Source: CAVSVP01 sp963731125
GTDB taxonomy: Bacteria; Pseudomonadota; Gammaproteobacteria; Competibacterales; Competibacteraceae
DNA length: 64,000 bases
Direction of reading: 5' to 3'
NCBI GenBank assembly: GCA_963731125.1
Contig: CAVSVP010000013.1
Span: forward strand, 62,001-126,000
Shown: positions 34,876 to 44,678 of the stretch, in pieces
How positions within the stretch are numbered: the stretch's first letter is position 1
How the letters are laid out: every line of letters begins with the position of its first letter
Translations under genes and position numbers: made by a program
Notes under the pieces: generated by a model
Told to the model about the DNA's origin: nothing
Seen by the model: the letters and a program-made list of their open reading frames with translations, nothing else
Database searches by the model: none

Positions 34876-36711
34876 ATGTGTGGAATCGTTGGTGCCATTG
34901 CCGAACGTAATATCACTCCTATTCTCATAGAAGGTCTAAAACGATTGGAGTATCGGGGCTATGACTCCGCAGGTATTGCAGCCTTAAACGGCGGAAAGGA
35001 TCATCTGGCACGGTTGCGGACCGTCGGCAAGGTTAAGGTCCTTGAAGACCTGCTCATCAAAAAACCCCTAAACAGCGACTTAGGTATTGCCCATACCCGA
35101 TGGGCCACGCATGGCAAGCCTTGTGAGCGTAACGCCCATCCTCACATGAGTAACAACTCGGTAGCAGTTGTGCATAACGGCATCATTGAAAACTACGAAG
35201 AACTCAAAAATTTCCTGGTCGGCAAAGGATACCATTTTGAGTCTGATACCGATACCGAAGTGATTGCTCATCTTATCGATTTTCATCTAGGCCAGAAAAT
35301 CAATTTACTGGAAGCCGTACGTAAATCTGTCGCACAACTCGTTGGCGCTTACAGTATAGGCGTAATCAGTAAACAAGATCCTGACCGATTAGTGGCGGCA
35401 AGAGCAGGTAGTCCTCTCGTCATTGGCATCGGGATGGGTGAGCATTTTATCGCCTCGGATGTCTTCGCTTTGCAGCCCGTTACCCAAACCTTCATCTTCT
35501 TAGAGGAAGGTGATGTGGCCGACATTAAGCGGACCGGTCTTACCATTTATGATTACAGAGGTCATATTGTGGAGCGGCCTTTCGTACGCTCTGAACAATC
35601 CCATGATGCAGATGATAAAGGGGTATACCGTCATTACATGCTCAAGGAGATCTTTGAGCAGCCCACCGTCGTTGCCCGTACCTTGTCGGGTCGTTTCCAT
35701 GACAGTCGACTTCTCGAAAATTGTTTCGGACCAGAAGCCGAAGCGATTTTCAATCAGGTACGCGGAGTGCACATTATTGCCTGTGGTACCAGTTACCATG
35801 CTGGTCTCATAGCTCGCTACTGGTTGGAAGAAATGGGCGTGCCATGCATGGTGGAGGTGGCCAGCGAATACCGTTACCGTGAGCATGTAGTACTACCTGG
35901 CACCATATTTGTGACCATTTCTCAATCTGGCGAAACGGCCGATACCTTGGCCGCTCTGCACAAGGCGAAAGACTGCGGTTATTTATCCAGCTTGGCCATC
36001 TGCAATGTGGCGGAAAGTTCCCTGGTGCGGGAATCCGCATTCACTCTGTTGACCCGTGCCGGCCGAGAGATAGGCGTCGCCTCTACCAAAGCCTTTACTA
36101 CTCAGTTGGTCGCTCTGCGATTATTATCCATCGCGCTAGGTCGTCGTCATGGTCTTTCAGCAGAAACAGAGGCGACTCTGGTGCGGCAATTGGAGCAGCT
36201 TCCTGTTCAGTTGGAAAAAGCGCTCGCTCTCAATAACACCATTCGCCTGTTAGCCGCCAAACACTTCGGCGATAAGCAAAATGCCCTGTTCCTAGGTCGC
36301 GGCAGTCAATATCCAGTGGCGATGGAGGGAGCTCTAAAACTGAAAGAGATCTCTTATATCCATGCCGAAGCCTACCCTGCCGGCGAGCTTAAACATGGTC
36401 CTCTCGCTCTGGTGGATGCCGAAATGCCCGTCGTCTGTGTGCTCCCCAAGAATGGTTTGCTTCAAAAGCTGCTCTCTAATCTCCAAGAAGTCCGAGCTCG
36501 GGGGGGTGAAATGTTTCTCTTTGCCGATAGCGAGGTGGATACCCGGCTCAGTGAAGGAACTCACGTTATCTCCCTAGGCCACATCGCAGATTCGATAGCG
36601 CCTATCGTGTTCACCGTGCCTTTACAACTGCTGGCTTATCACGTGGCAGTGTTAAAAGGCACTGATGTGGATCAACCCCGTAATTTGGCTAAGTCCGTGA
36701 CAGTGGAATAA
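34876..36711 (+). CDS. glmS: Glutamine--fructose-6-phosphate aminotransferase (isomerizing) GlmS
   Basis: Makes glucosamine-6-phosphate from fructose-6-phosphate and glutamine, the entry to UDP-GlcNAc. The 611-residue protein starts MCGIVGAI at 34876, placing Cys2 (Cys1 after Met removal) as the glutaminase nucleophile. An in-frame ATG at 34855 would bury it and is rejected. The glutaminase part has RLEYRGYDSAGIA, HTRWATHGKP and HNGIIENYEEL. The two SIS domains carry ACGTSYHAGLIARYWLE, SQSGETADTLAAL and LKHGPLALVD. The end DQPRNLAKSVTVE is complete. Its location inside the Pel region suggests a locus-specific precursor supply. Whether another glmS exists elsewhere cannot be seen. Confidence 0.95.
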   Translation: MCGIVGAIAERNITPILIEGLKRLEYRGYDSAGIAALNGGKDHLARLRTVGKVKVLEDLLIKKPLNSDLGIAHTRWATHGKPCERNAHPHMSNNSVAVVHNGIIENYEELKNFLVGKGYHFESDTDTEVIAHLIDFHLGQKINLLEAVRKSVAQLVGAYSIGVISKQDPDRLVAARAGSPLVIGIGMGEHFIASDVFALQPVTQTFIFLEEGDVADIKRTGLTIYDYRGHIVERPFVRSEQSHDADDKGVYRHYMLKEIFEQPTVVARTLSGRFHDSRLLENCFGPEAEAIFNQVRGVHIIACGTSYHAGLIARYWLEEMGVPCMVEVASEYRYREHVVLPGTIFVTISQSGETADTLAALHKAKDCGYLSSLAICNVAESSLVRESAFTLLTRAGREIGVASTKAFTTQLVALRLLSIALGRRHGLSAETEATLVRQLEQLPVQLEKALALNNTIRLLAAKHFGDKQNALFLGRGSQYPVAMEGALKLKEISYIHAEAYPAGELKHGPLALVDAEMPVVCVLPKNGLLQKLLSNLQEVRARGGEMFLFADSEVDTRLSEGTHVISLGHIADSIAPIVFTVPLQLLAYHVAVLKGTDVDQPRNLAKSVTVE

Positions 36712-36824
36712 GGCTTTTTGCATAACGCCAAAGTCGCCTTTTAAACCATAAGAAAACTTTATGGTGTTTAGATATTTTTAGAGTGAATTAGCCTTTCTCC
36801 TCAACTTAAGGAAAAGTACCAACG

Positions 36825-39563
36825 ATGACAAACAAGTCATTCCTCTTGTTTTTCGCAGCCTTGTTGACGCTGATCAGTTGGCAACCGGTTACCGTAGCTG
36901 CTCAAGATTCGATTCTTCCCAAGAAACTGGCTATTTATTATGGCTACCCGAGCCTAGTAAATGGATCGAACGGCAACATCGATGCCGCAGTAAATTTTTT
37001 CAGCGTTTACGACGTGGTCGTATTCGGAGACGCACTGCAATTTCCACAATTCAACAATGAACCGGGTCAAGTACCTGATTACGCCTGTAATCAGAACAGC
37101 CATTACGATCATGATAATACCGTGGAGATCATCAATAGGCTAAAGACGCCGCCAAACCAAACGATGGTCTATGGTTACGTGACCATCGGTGGTGAAAACA
37201 CGGCGCGCTGTCTGTCTGACATCGCCCCCCCCGTACCCCTCTCCCAGGCGGAGATCGAAGAACGTATCAATGCCTGGGCTGCTATGGGGGTTGCGGGAAT
37301 CTTTCTCGACGAGGCTGAATACGGGTTCGGCACTTCACGAGAGCGTCAGAACACTGTCATTGACTATGTACATAACCAAGGGCTCAGTGTATTTATCAAT
37401 GGTTTCAATCCCGATGATGTTTTCGATACGCAAGTAATTCATCAAGTGCTCTATACGACCGGTTACTATACGGGCACTTCCTCTTCAATCGCAATGAATC
37501 CCCAGGGTCAACCAACTCATTTGAGACTGAATGACATTTATCTTCTAGAGCATTTTCAGATCATCAACGGCGTCTATAAAAACCCGGACGCATGGGCGAG
37601 CCGATCCGACAAAATGGCGGCTTACCAAGGACAATATGGTGTACAGGTGGCTACCGTGACTACCCCTGTTACCCCTACTACGGATTCGGCCTGTAATTCG
37701 CTATTTAGTCGGGAACAGTTCGATTACGCTTGGTGGTCAACATTGCTCTATGGATTCGACTTCATGAGTTGGGGTGAGTTATGGTTTTCAGCAGGGGGAG
37801 CTTGCCAAAACCAATTGCCGTTCCATGACCGGCCGAATGCCGGTGAAATCGGTAACGCCTTTACGGGGCCGGTGGCTCATCCTTTTCCCGATGATCCACC
37901 CATCTACACTCGTACCACCACGACCGGCATGATCGAGATCGACGTCGCTGCACATAGCGGGAGTTTCAAACCTTTCGACTCACCTCCACCACCTAGCAAC
38001 AACGCACCTATCGCAGGTGATGACACGGTTAGTACCCATCAGGACACGCCGGTTACTATTGCAGCAACAGACCTGCTGGCCAACGACACCGACGCCGACG
38101 GCGATACGCTCAGCATCACGAGTGTGGCTACCACCAGCGCAAAGGGCGGCAAATTTGTTAAAAATGTAGACAACACCTACACTTATACGCCTCCCGTTGG
38201 CATCAGTGGCACTGATTCTTTGATTTACACCATCAGTGACGGCAGAGGTGGCAGCGCTACCGCTAACGTCTCCATCACGGTTCTCCCAGGGACGCCACCT
38301 GTTGCAGCCGACCAGTTGGTCGATACGAATGCCGAGACGCCTGTGACGATCACCCTCACCGGCAGCGATGCCGACAACGATACCCTGACCTTCTCAGTCA
38401 TTACGCAACCGACCCAGGGAACCCTTGGCGGTACGCTGCCTAATCTCATCTACACCCCCAACTCCGGGTTCAGCGGCGCCGATAGCTTTACCTTTAAGGT
38501 GAATGATGGAACCACTGATAGCAATACAGCAACGGTCAATATCACCGTCATGGCGGCTCCTGTAAATACGCCACCGGTAGCGGCCGACCAATCGGTCGAT
38601 ACGAACGCCGAGACGCCCGTGGCGATCACCCTGACCGGCAGTGATGCCGACAACGACCCCCTCACCTTCTTAGTCGTTACGCCGCCGATCCAGGGAACCC
38701 TTAACGGCACGGCGCCTAACTACACCTACACCCCCAACCCCGGGTTCAGCGGCGTCGATAGCTTTATCTTTAAGGTGAATGATGGAACCGCTGATAGCAA
38801 TACAGCAACGGTCAGTATTACTGTTAATGCTAAGGTAGCTACTATAGGTCTTTACGATCCGCTGACCAGTGCCTTTCACCTGAAGCTCAGCAATGTCGGT
38901 GGTAGTGCCGAGATGGTATACGGTTATGGCCCGGCCGGCTTCGGTTGGCTACCCGTCATGGGTGATTGGAAGAACAATGGTGTGCATACGGCGGGCTTGT
39001 ACGATCAACGTACCGGCACCTTTTATCTCAAAGACACCCTCAGCGGCGGCAAAGCCGATAACAGCTTCCGCTATGGGCCCGCCAATGCCGCCTGGCAGCC
39101 GCTGATCGGCGACTGGAATGGCGACGGCACGGATACCATCGGCTTATATAATCCGTCCTCCGGTACCTTTTATCTCAAGGATGACAACAGCCCCGGCGTG
39201 GCCACGATGAGCTTCCGCTTCGGCCCCATTGATCCCGAGTTGATACCCCTGGCGGGGGATTGGGACGGTGATGGCCAGGACACCGTGGGCCTCTATCACC
39301 CTCGCACCGGCATCTTTTATCTCGTCAACGCCCATCGCGGTGGCAAGGCCGACCTGAGCTTCCGCTACGGTCCCGCCAATGCCGCTTGGCAGCCGCTGGC
39401 CGGGGATTGGAATGGTGACGGGACCGACTCCATCGGGCTCTACCGCCCGGATACCAGCCAATTCTATCTGCGCCAGTCCAATACCCCGGGCGTGGCCGAT
39501 CTAAGCGTCCGCTACGGGCCGGCCGGTCAGTCTTGGCGACCGCTCGTCGGAAAATGGCAATAA
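36825..39563 (+). CDS. Secreted modular protein: TIM-barrel hydrolase-like domain, cadherin-like repeats, GLYDP repeat module
   Basis: A 912-residue exported protein. Signal peptide 1-26 (MTNKSFLLFFAALLTLISWQ...). Residues about 30-370 form a barrel-like domain with acidic strand ends reminiscent of GH114/GH135-type enzymes: KKLAIYYGYPSLVNGSNG, VAGIFLDEAEYGFG, VFINGFNPDD. Three cadherin-like/Big_9 domains follow at about 393-488, 489-580 and 581-670 (NDTDADGDTLSIT, FSGADSFTFKVNDG). Residues 672-912 are five copies of a 48-residue repeat (GLYDQRTGTFYLKD ... GDWNGDGTDTIGLY) with Asp-rich calcium-type loops. It is the first of a run of large secreted genes after glmS. Hydrolase assignment is tentative; the modular architecture is clear. 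Confidence 0.75.
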   Translation: MTNKSFLLFFAALLTLISWQPVTVAAQDSILPKKLAIYYGYPSLVNGSNGNIDAAVNFFSVYDVVVFGDALQFPQFNNEPGQVPDYACNQNSHYDHDNTVEIINRLKTPPNQTMVYGYVTIGGENTARCLSDIAPPVPLSQAEIEERINAWAAMGVAGIFLDEAEYGFGTSRERQNTVIDYVHNQGLSVFINGFNPDDVFDTQVIHQVLYTTGYYTGTSSSIAMNPQGQPTHLRLNDIYLLEHFQIINGVYKNPDAWASRSDKMAAYQGQYGVQVATVTTPVTPTTDSACNSLFSREQFDYAWWSTLLYGFDFMSWGELWFSAGGACQNQLPFHDRPNAGEIGNAFTGPVAHPFPDDPPIYTRTTTTGMIEIDVAAHSGSFKPFDSPPPPSNNAPIAGDDTVSTHQDTPVTIAATDLLANDTDADGDTLSITSVATTSAKGGKFVKNVDNTYTYTPPVGISGTDSLIYTISDGRGGSATANVSITVLPGTPPVAADQLVDTNAETPVTITLTGSDADNDTLTFSVITQPTQGTLGGTLPNLIYTPNSGFSGADSFTFKVNDGTTDSNTATVNITVMAAPVNTPPVAADQSVDTNAETPVAITLTGSDADNDPLTFLVVTPPIQGTLNGTAPNYTYTPNPGFSGVDSFIFKVNDGTADSNTATVSITVNAKVATIGLYDPLTSAFHLKLSNVGGSAEMVYGYGPAGFGWLPVMGDWKNNGVHTAGLYDQRTGTFYLKDTLSGGKADNSFRYGPANAAWQPLIGDWNGDGTDTIGLYNPSSGTFYLKDDNSPGVATMSFRFGPIDPELIPLAGDWDGDGQDTVGLYHPRTGIFYLVNAHRGGKADLSFRYGPANAAWQPLAGDWNGDGTDSIGLYRPDTSQFYLRQSNTPGVADLSVRYGPAGQSWRPLVGKWQ

Positions 39564-39593
39564 CCTAGCGATTCCTTAAGCCGACCACCATGG

Positions 39594-39629
39594 GATCTCC
39601 TCCTGGTTCGCAATAACCAGGGGGAGATT
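39594..39629 (+). terminator. Shared palindromic hairpin, copy 1
   Basis: Stem GATCTCCTCCTGGTT / AACCAGGGGGAGATT with loop CGCAAT, allowing T-G wobbles, followed by TTTT. It lies 31 bp after the stop of the gene at 36825-39563. The same hairpin occurs at 44431, 50231 and 52701. The next 55 bp or so are also nearly the same as those after copy 4. Confidence 0.75.
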
Positions 39630-39963
39630 TTGATGGTAGCCATGAACCGGCGTTTGTTGTCTCTGGCGTACTCGGCGCTGAAACTCTAATTAGAAACAAA
39701 GCAATTTATCTCAAACTTGTTACAAACCAAAATACCTAATTAAGTTAATAATTATTCTAATAAAATTTTAAATTAGAAAGTTTTTTTGCTTAGTTTTTTT
39801 ACAACTTATTATAAGCCAACAAAAAACTATTAACTTTATAAGTCTTTAATTTTATTAATGTATTTTAATTTAAAATCAGTGGTTTTTTATAAATGATATA
39901 TCAAACTTGTAACAATAACTTCAAAATAAATAATTTTTTATTTAATTTTCAATAACATAAAAA

Positions 39964-39978
39964 TGGCACATTAATTGT
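39964..39978 (+). promoter_or_regulatory. Sigma-54-like -24/-12 promoter
   Basis: TGGCACA-TTAA-TTGT against the consensus TGGCACG-N4-TTGC: the -24 element is close and the -12 has TTGT for TTGC. It lies 137 bp before the deacetylase gene at 40115. The paralogue at 54922 has a better match at the equivalent place. Confidence 0.5.
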
Positions 39979-39990
39979 ATTTTACATTAA

Positions 39991-40055
39991 TGGTTTAACT
40001 TTTCAAAGAGTTAACCTTCTTAACTGCCTAAGACTTTTTCAAACCAAACTTAGGC
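39991..40055 (+). promoter_or_regulatory. Leader hairpins upstream of the deacetylase gene
   Basis: Two stem-loops follow the putative promoter. One is GGTTTAACT...AGTTAACC at about 39992-40015. The other is TGCCTAAG (40024-40031) pairing with CTTAGGCA (40048-40055). They would lie in the 5' untranslated leader. The paralogous gene at 54922 lacks these hairpins. Confidence 0.4.
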
Positions 40056-40114
40056 AAACAATTAAATAGTGATGTTGTTGATTTATTAATTTTAATGGGT
40101 ATCGGTGAATCATA

Positions 40115-43100
40115 ATGGAAATTGATAGGAATTATAGGATAAGACGACTTAATCTTAGATTCATAATATTACTGTTTTCAGCAGTTTTTCTAACAGGATT
40201 TCTCGGGCTGCCGGTTCATGCCGCTAATAACAAGGCGGACATTCATTCTTGCTGGAACACGGAGAGCGAATCTCTAGATTCTGCCAATCAGAAAGCTAAG
40301 CATCATGAGGCGGAATGTGTGGACTGGAATGCATTGGAAGACCAGCAGGAAGCCTGGAAAAAGCAAGACTTCGCAAAAAAGCCTAAGAAGGAAAAAGGTT
40401 TTAAGGCGGTACCCAAGGTGAACCGGCAAATCACACCGGATTTTCCAGCGCCTCAGACCAGCTCGAAAAGTCTGCAAAGCCCCAACAGCGCAACTGGCAC
40501 CAGTCTGTTAAGCCTGAGCAGCCCGAAAAGTGCCACGCTGACCGCGGCGTCTTACCAGACGCTTGCTGCCAATCAGTACGGCAATATCGTGATTGACGGG
40601 GATTTGAGCGACTGGACGTTCGCCGAGCGGTTGAACCTGCCCCTTGACTTACCCCCCTATCTGGCCGCGGGCGATGAACTCTACGGCCTCTACGTTGACA
40701 CCCCGACTCCGACCTATCTCATCGCCCTCAAATCCACGACCGCTGCCATCGGCCCCGACACCACCTTATGGCTGAACAGTGACCAAAATGCCACTACCGG
40801 CTACCTGGTCTGGGACGCCTACGGCGGTGCCGAATATTTCGTGAATGTGTATAGCGATGCCATGCCGTACCTCTACGACAGCAGTTTCAACTCGGTGAGC
40901 GGTCCGCTGGACCATGCCTACAGTGCAGATCGCACGGTGCTGGAAATCGCTATCCCGGCAAGCGCCTTGCCGCCTCTCACACCGCCCCAGTCCATCAATC
41001 TCCTCGGAGATATCAACAACACCCTGTTCCTCTTTCCCCAAGACTACACCACGGGCGGCCAATACACCCTGGCCGGCGCGCCGGAGGTACTGCCGCCGCG
41101 CACGGACATGACCAAGCGCGTGGGGATTGTCTTTAGCGAGGCCACCAAGGCGCAGTTTTTTGGTGACAAAGCCTACTCGCAGTTATTTATGGCACTGCAG
41201 CACCAAGCGATGATGGCGGGCATTCCCTTTGATCTGCTCACCGAGAATGATTTAACGGACATCGCCAATCTCGTCAATTACGACGCTCTCATTTTTCCCT
41301 ACTTTGCCTATGTGCCCGCAGCGCTTCGCGATGCCATTCACGAGATCCTCTTCAAGGCCATCTACTATTACGGCATCGGCATCATTACCGCGGATAACTG
41401 GATGACCAATGATGAAAGCGGCGCCTTTGTCCCGGGTGATTCCTACCGCTATATGAAACAACTGTTGGGCATCGGCCGTGTCGACGGTGAGGGACCTGTA
41501 GAGATAACAGTCAATGCCGGCGATGTCAGCCACCCGGCAATGCGCGCCTACACCGCGAACGAATTGATCACTGACTATGCGCAAAACTGGTATAGCTATT
41601 TTGGGAGCGTGCCGGAGCAACCAGTCACCGTACTGGCTAACCAAACCGTCACGGGCACCCACCCGGGCACCTATCCCGCCGTGCTAGCCAGCGAAACCGG
41701 CGGCCGGCATGTGCATTTCGCTAACCTCGAGCTACTGGGCGATACCAATCTGGCCTGGCAAGCGCTGCAATGGGTCTTGTATGACAACCACCTCCCCGTC
41801 GGCCTCAAACTCGGCCGCCACAAGAGCCTCTTTCTGTCGCGTAACGATACCGACCAGGCTCAGGAGTACGAGGAAGTAACCTTGGTGCATGTCCCACTAC
41901 TGGAGTTGATCCGCAGCTGGAAAACCAACTATAACTTCGTCGGCTCCTATTACATCGACATCGGCAACGATCCCGCGAACGGCCAGTGGACCGACTGGAC
42001 CGTCTCGGCGCCGCTGTTTCAGGACTATCTCGCCCTGGATAACGAAGTCGGCACCCATTCGTGGACCCATCCCCCTGACACCAATCTTTTGACCGCGGCT
42101 GACCTTGAGTTTGAGTTTAACCAATCGATGAATGAAATTAGCGCCCATCTCGGGCCTACCTGGCGCGGGCAGAACCTTCGCGGTGGTGCGGTTCCCGGGG
42201 CGCAGGAGTCGCTGGCCACTGCCCAAACGATCCTGCAGTATCTGGATTATCTGACCGGTGGCTACTCGGGTATCGGAACGGGTTATCCAAACGCCCACGG
42301 GTATTTGACCCCCACGGCCGGTAAAGTGTATTTCAGCCCCAATCTGTTTTTCGACTTTACATTGATTGAGTTCGGCATTCCGGTGTGGGACCCGGTCACG
42401 CAAACCTGGCAACCGCTGCCCTTAACCGCGGAGGAGGCCGAAGTCTTCTGGCAGGACCAATATGCCAGTCTGATGACCCACGCCTCGCAGCCCCTCATCC
42501 TCTGGCCCTGGCACGATTACGGCCCCACCACGAGCGCCGATCCGGTCACTGGCGATGGGTATAGCGTGGCCATGTATGAAAATACCATTGCTATGGCGGC
42601 TCAGGATGATGCCGAGTTCGCCACCCTGGCCGATGCCGCCGCACGTATCACCACCTTTCAGAGCGCCCAGATGGCGGTGGAGCACGCCAGCGATTCGGTA
42701 GTCAGCGTCACCGTCAATACCCCCAACGTCGGAACGTTCGCCCTGCGGCTCAACACCAAGCCTGGCACAGTCATCTACAGCGTGGACAATTGGTACGCCT
42801 ATCACGGCAACCAGGTCTTCCTGGATGAGGATGGCGGAACCTTCGTGGTGCGTCTGGAGGGATCAGAAGCGCCGGTGTCACGGATCACCGCGTTACCCAT
42901 GCGGGCCCGCTTGATGTCCTTGAGCGGTGACGGCACCCAGTTGAGCTTCACCCTTGAAGGTGAAGGGCAGGTGCAGATTGCGCTCAGCGGCGACCCAAGC
43001 AATTTCACCATCACCGGCGCCGATAGTGTTACCTCCCTCGGTGGCAATGCCATTGGCATCAGCTTTGATACATTTGGGATTCATGCGGTCAATGTGTCCT

Positions 43101-44401
43101 TTAATGGCATACCACCCATCGCAGGCGATGACACCGTCACTACCAATCGTAACACACCGGTTACTATTGCAGCAGGAGACCTGCTGGTCAACGACACCGA
43201 CGCTGACGGCGATACACTCAGCATCACTAGCATGGTTTCCACCAGCACGAAGGGTGGTGCCATCGTTAAAAATACAGATGGTACTTACACTTACACGCCT
43301 CCCGCTGGTTTTAGCGGCACTGATACTTTCACTTACACCATCAGTGACGGCAAAGGTGGCAGCGCTACCGCTAACGTCTCCATCACGGTCCTTCCAGGGG
43401 TGCCACCCGTTGCAGCCGACCAATCGGTGGATACGAACGCTGACACGCCCGTGGCGATCACGCTCACCGGCAGCGATGCCGACAACGATCCCCTGATCTT
43501 CTCAGTCATTATGCAACCGACCCAGGGAACCCTCAGCGGCACGACGCCTAACCTCACCTACACCCCCAACCCCGGGTTCAGCGGCGCCGATAGCTTTACT
43601 TTTAGGGTGAATGACGGAACCGCTGATAGCAACACAGCAACGGTCAACATCACCGTCATGGCGATTGCTTCCGGGAATACCATAGGCCTTTACGATCCGC
43701 TGGCCAGTACCTTTTACCTGAAGCTCAGCAACGCCGGCGGTAGCGCCGATATGGTGTACGGTTATGGTTCGGCCGGCGCCGGTTGGCTACCCCTCGTGGG
43801 CGATTGGAATAACAATAGCGTGCACACAGCGGGCTTGTATGATCAGCGTACCGGCAACTTTTACCTTAAAAACGCCCACAGCGGCGGCAAGGCCGATAAC
43901 AGCTTCCGCTACGGACCCGCCAATACCGCCTGGCAGCCGCTGATCGGCGACTGGAATCGCGACGGCACGGATACCGTCGGCTTATATAACCCCGCCTCCG
44001 GTACCTTTTATCTCAAGGACGACAACAGCTCCGGCGTGGCCACGATGAGCTTCCGCTTCGGCCCCATCGATCCCGATTTGATACCCCTGGCGGGGGATTG
44101 GGACGGTGATGGCCAGGACACCGTGGGTCTATACAACCAGCGTACGGGAACTTTTTTCCTCAAAAACACCCACAGCGGCGGCAAGGCCGATCTGAGCTTC
44201 CGTTACGGACCCGCCAATGCCGCTTGGCAGCCGGTGGCAGGAGATTGGAATGGTAACGGCATCGACACCATCGGTCTCTATCGCCCGGATACCAGCCAAT
44301 TCTATCTGCGCCATACCAATACCGCGGGCGTGGCCGATCTGAGCTTCCGCTACGGTCCGGCCGGTCGGTCTTGGCAGCCACTCGTCGGAAAATGGCAATA
44401 A
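40115..44401 (+). CDS. Secreted PelA/Agd3-like polysaccharide deacetylase with cadherin-like and GLYDP repeats
   Basis: A 1,428-residue exported protein, signal peptide about 1-36. Residues 40-150 are charged and then Ser/Thr-rich. Residues 152-323 are a CBM9-like domain (IVIDGDLSDWTFAERLNLPL). Residues 331-560 are a Rossmann/glutaminase-like domain (TKRVGIVFSEATKAQFFGDK). Residues about 561-840 are a NodB-like deacetylase: FVGSYYIDIG, the metal motif HSWTHP (His648, His652), RGGAVPG and LILWPWHDYG (His800). This order resembles the C-terminal part of PelA and fungal Agd3. A beta-sandwich (about 850-980), two cadherin-like domains (998-1185) and five GLYDP repeats (1190-1428) complete it. It would deacetylate the exported aminosugar polymer, a function otherwise missing because canonical PelA is absent. 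It is a close paralogue of 54922-57963. Confidence 0.8.
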   Translation: MEIDRNYRIRRLNLRFIILLFSAVFLTGFLGLPVHAANNKADIHSCWNTESESLDSANQKAKHHEAECVDWNALEDQQEAWKKQDFAKKPKKEKGFKAVPKVNRQITPDFPAPQTSSKSLQSPNSATGTSLLSLSSPKSATLTAASYQTLAANQYGNIVIDGDLSDWTFAERLNLPLDLPPYLAAGDELYGLYVDTPTPTYLIALKSTTAAIGPDTTLWLNSDQNATTGYLVWDAYGGAEYFVNVYSDAMPYLYDSSFNSVSGPLDHAYSADRTVLEIAIPASALPPLTPPQSINLLGDINNTLFLFPQDYTTGGQYTLAGAPEVLPPRTDMTKRVGIVFSEATKAQFFGDKAYSQLFMALQHQAMMAGIPFDLLTENDLTDIANLVNYDALIFPYFAYVPAALRDAIHEILFKAIYYYGIGIITADNWMTNDESGAFVPGDSYRYMKQLLGIGRVDGEGPVEITVNAGDVSHPAMRAYTANELITDYAQNWYSYFGSVPEQPVTVLANQTVTGTHPGTYPAVLASETGGRHVHFANLELLGDTNLAWQALQWVLYDNHLPVGLKLGRHKSLFLSRNDTDQAQEYEEVTLVHVPLLELIRSWKTNYNFVGSYYIDIGNDPANGQWTDWTVSAPLFQDYLALDNEVGTHSWTHPPDTNLLTAADLEFEFNQSMNEISAHLGPTWRGQNLRGGAVPGAQESLATAQTILQYLDYLTGGYSGIGTGYPNAHGYLTPTAGKVYFSPNLFFDFTLIEFGIPVWDPVTQTWQPLPLTAEEAEVFWQDQYASLMTHASQPLILWPWHDYGPTTSADPVTGDGYSVAMYENTIAMAAQDDAEFATLADAAARITTFQSAQMAVEHASDSVVSVTVNTPNVGTFALRLNTKPGTVIYSVDNWYAYHGNQVFLDEDGGTFVVRLEGSEAPVSRITALPMRARLMSLSGDGTQLSFTLEGEGQVQIALSGDPSNFTITGADSVTSLGGNAIGISFDTFGIHAVNVSFNGIPPIAGDDTVTTNRNTPVTIAAGDLLVNDTDADGDTLSITSMVSTSTKGGAIVKNTDGTYTYTPPAGFSGTDTFTYTISDGKGGSATANVSITVLPGVPPVAADQSVDTNADTPVAITLTGSDADNDPLIFSVIMQPTQGTLSGTTPNLTYTPNPGFSGADSFTFRVNDGTADSNTATVNITVMAIASGNTIGLYDPLASTFYLKLSNAGGSADMVYGYGSAGAGWLPLVGDWNNNSVHTAGLYDQRTGNFYLKNAHSGGKADNSFRYGPANTAWQPLIGDWNRDGTDTVGLYNPASGTFYLKDDNSSGVATMSFRFGPIDPDLIPLAGDWDGDGQDTVGLYNQRTGTFFLKNTHSGGKADLSFRYGPANAAWQPVAGDWNGNGIDTIGLYRPDTSQFYLRHTNTAGVADLSFRYGPAGRSWQPLVGKWQ

Positions 44402-44430
44402 CCTAGCGATTCCCTAAGCTGACCGTCATG

Positions 44431-44469
44431 GGATCTCCTCCCGGTTCGCAATAACCAGGGGGGAGATCC
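44431..44469 (+). terminator. Shared palindromic hairpin, copy 2
   Basis: GGATCTCCTCCCGGTT pairs with AACCAGGGGGGAGATCC, with one bulged G, 30 bp after the stop of the 1,428-residue deacetylase gene. The 30 bp between stop and hairpin are also nearly identical to those of copy 1. Confidence 0.72.
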
Positions 44470-44678
44470 CGATGGCGAGTGTGAATTCCAGATCTACCAG
44501 CAGCGTTTTAGCACTGTTTCGTTAAATCAATTCAGTGGAGTAAATTTTTTAGCATAAGCCAAAGATCACTTTTTGAATCAAAAAACCCTCACCAGCATTT
44601 AAAGATTTTCGCATGGATCAGCCCTTTTTTTTTACAAAACGCTATCTACCGACGCTGAACATAACTAGGAGATGTAAC

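Noticed and set aside
42954..43496. Long plus- and minus-strand frames overlapping the secreted-protein genes
   Set aside because: They are shadows in GC-rich repetitive coding DNA; the main frames have signal peptides, domains and consistent codon use.
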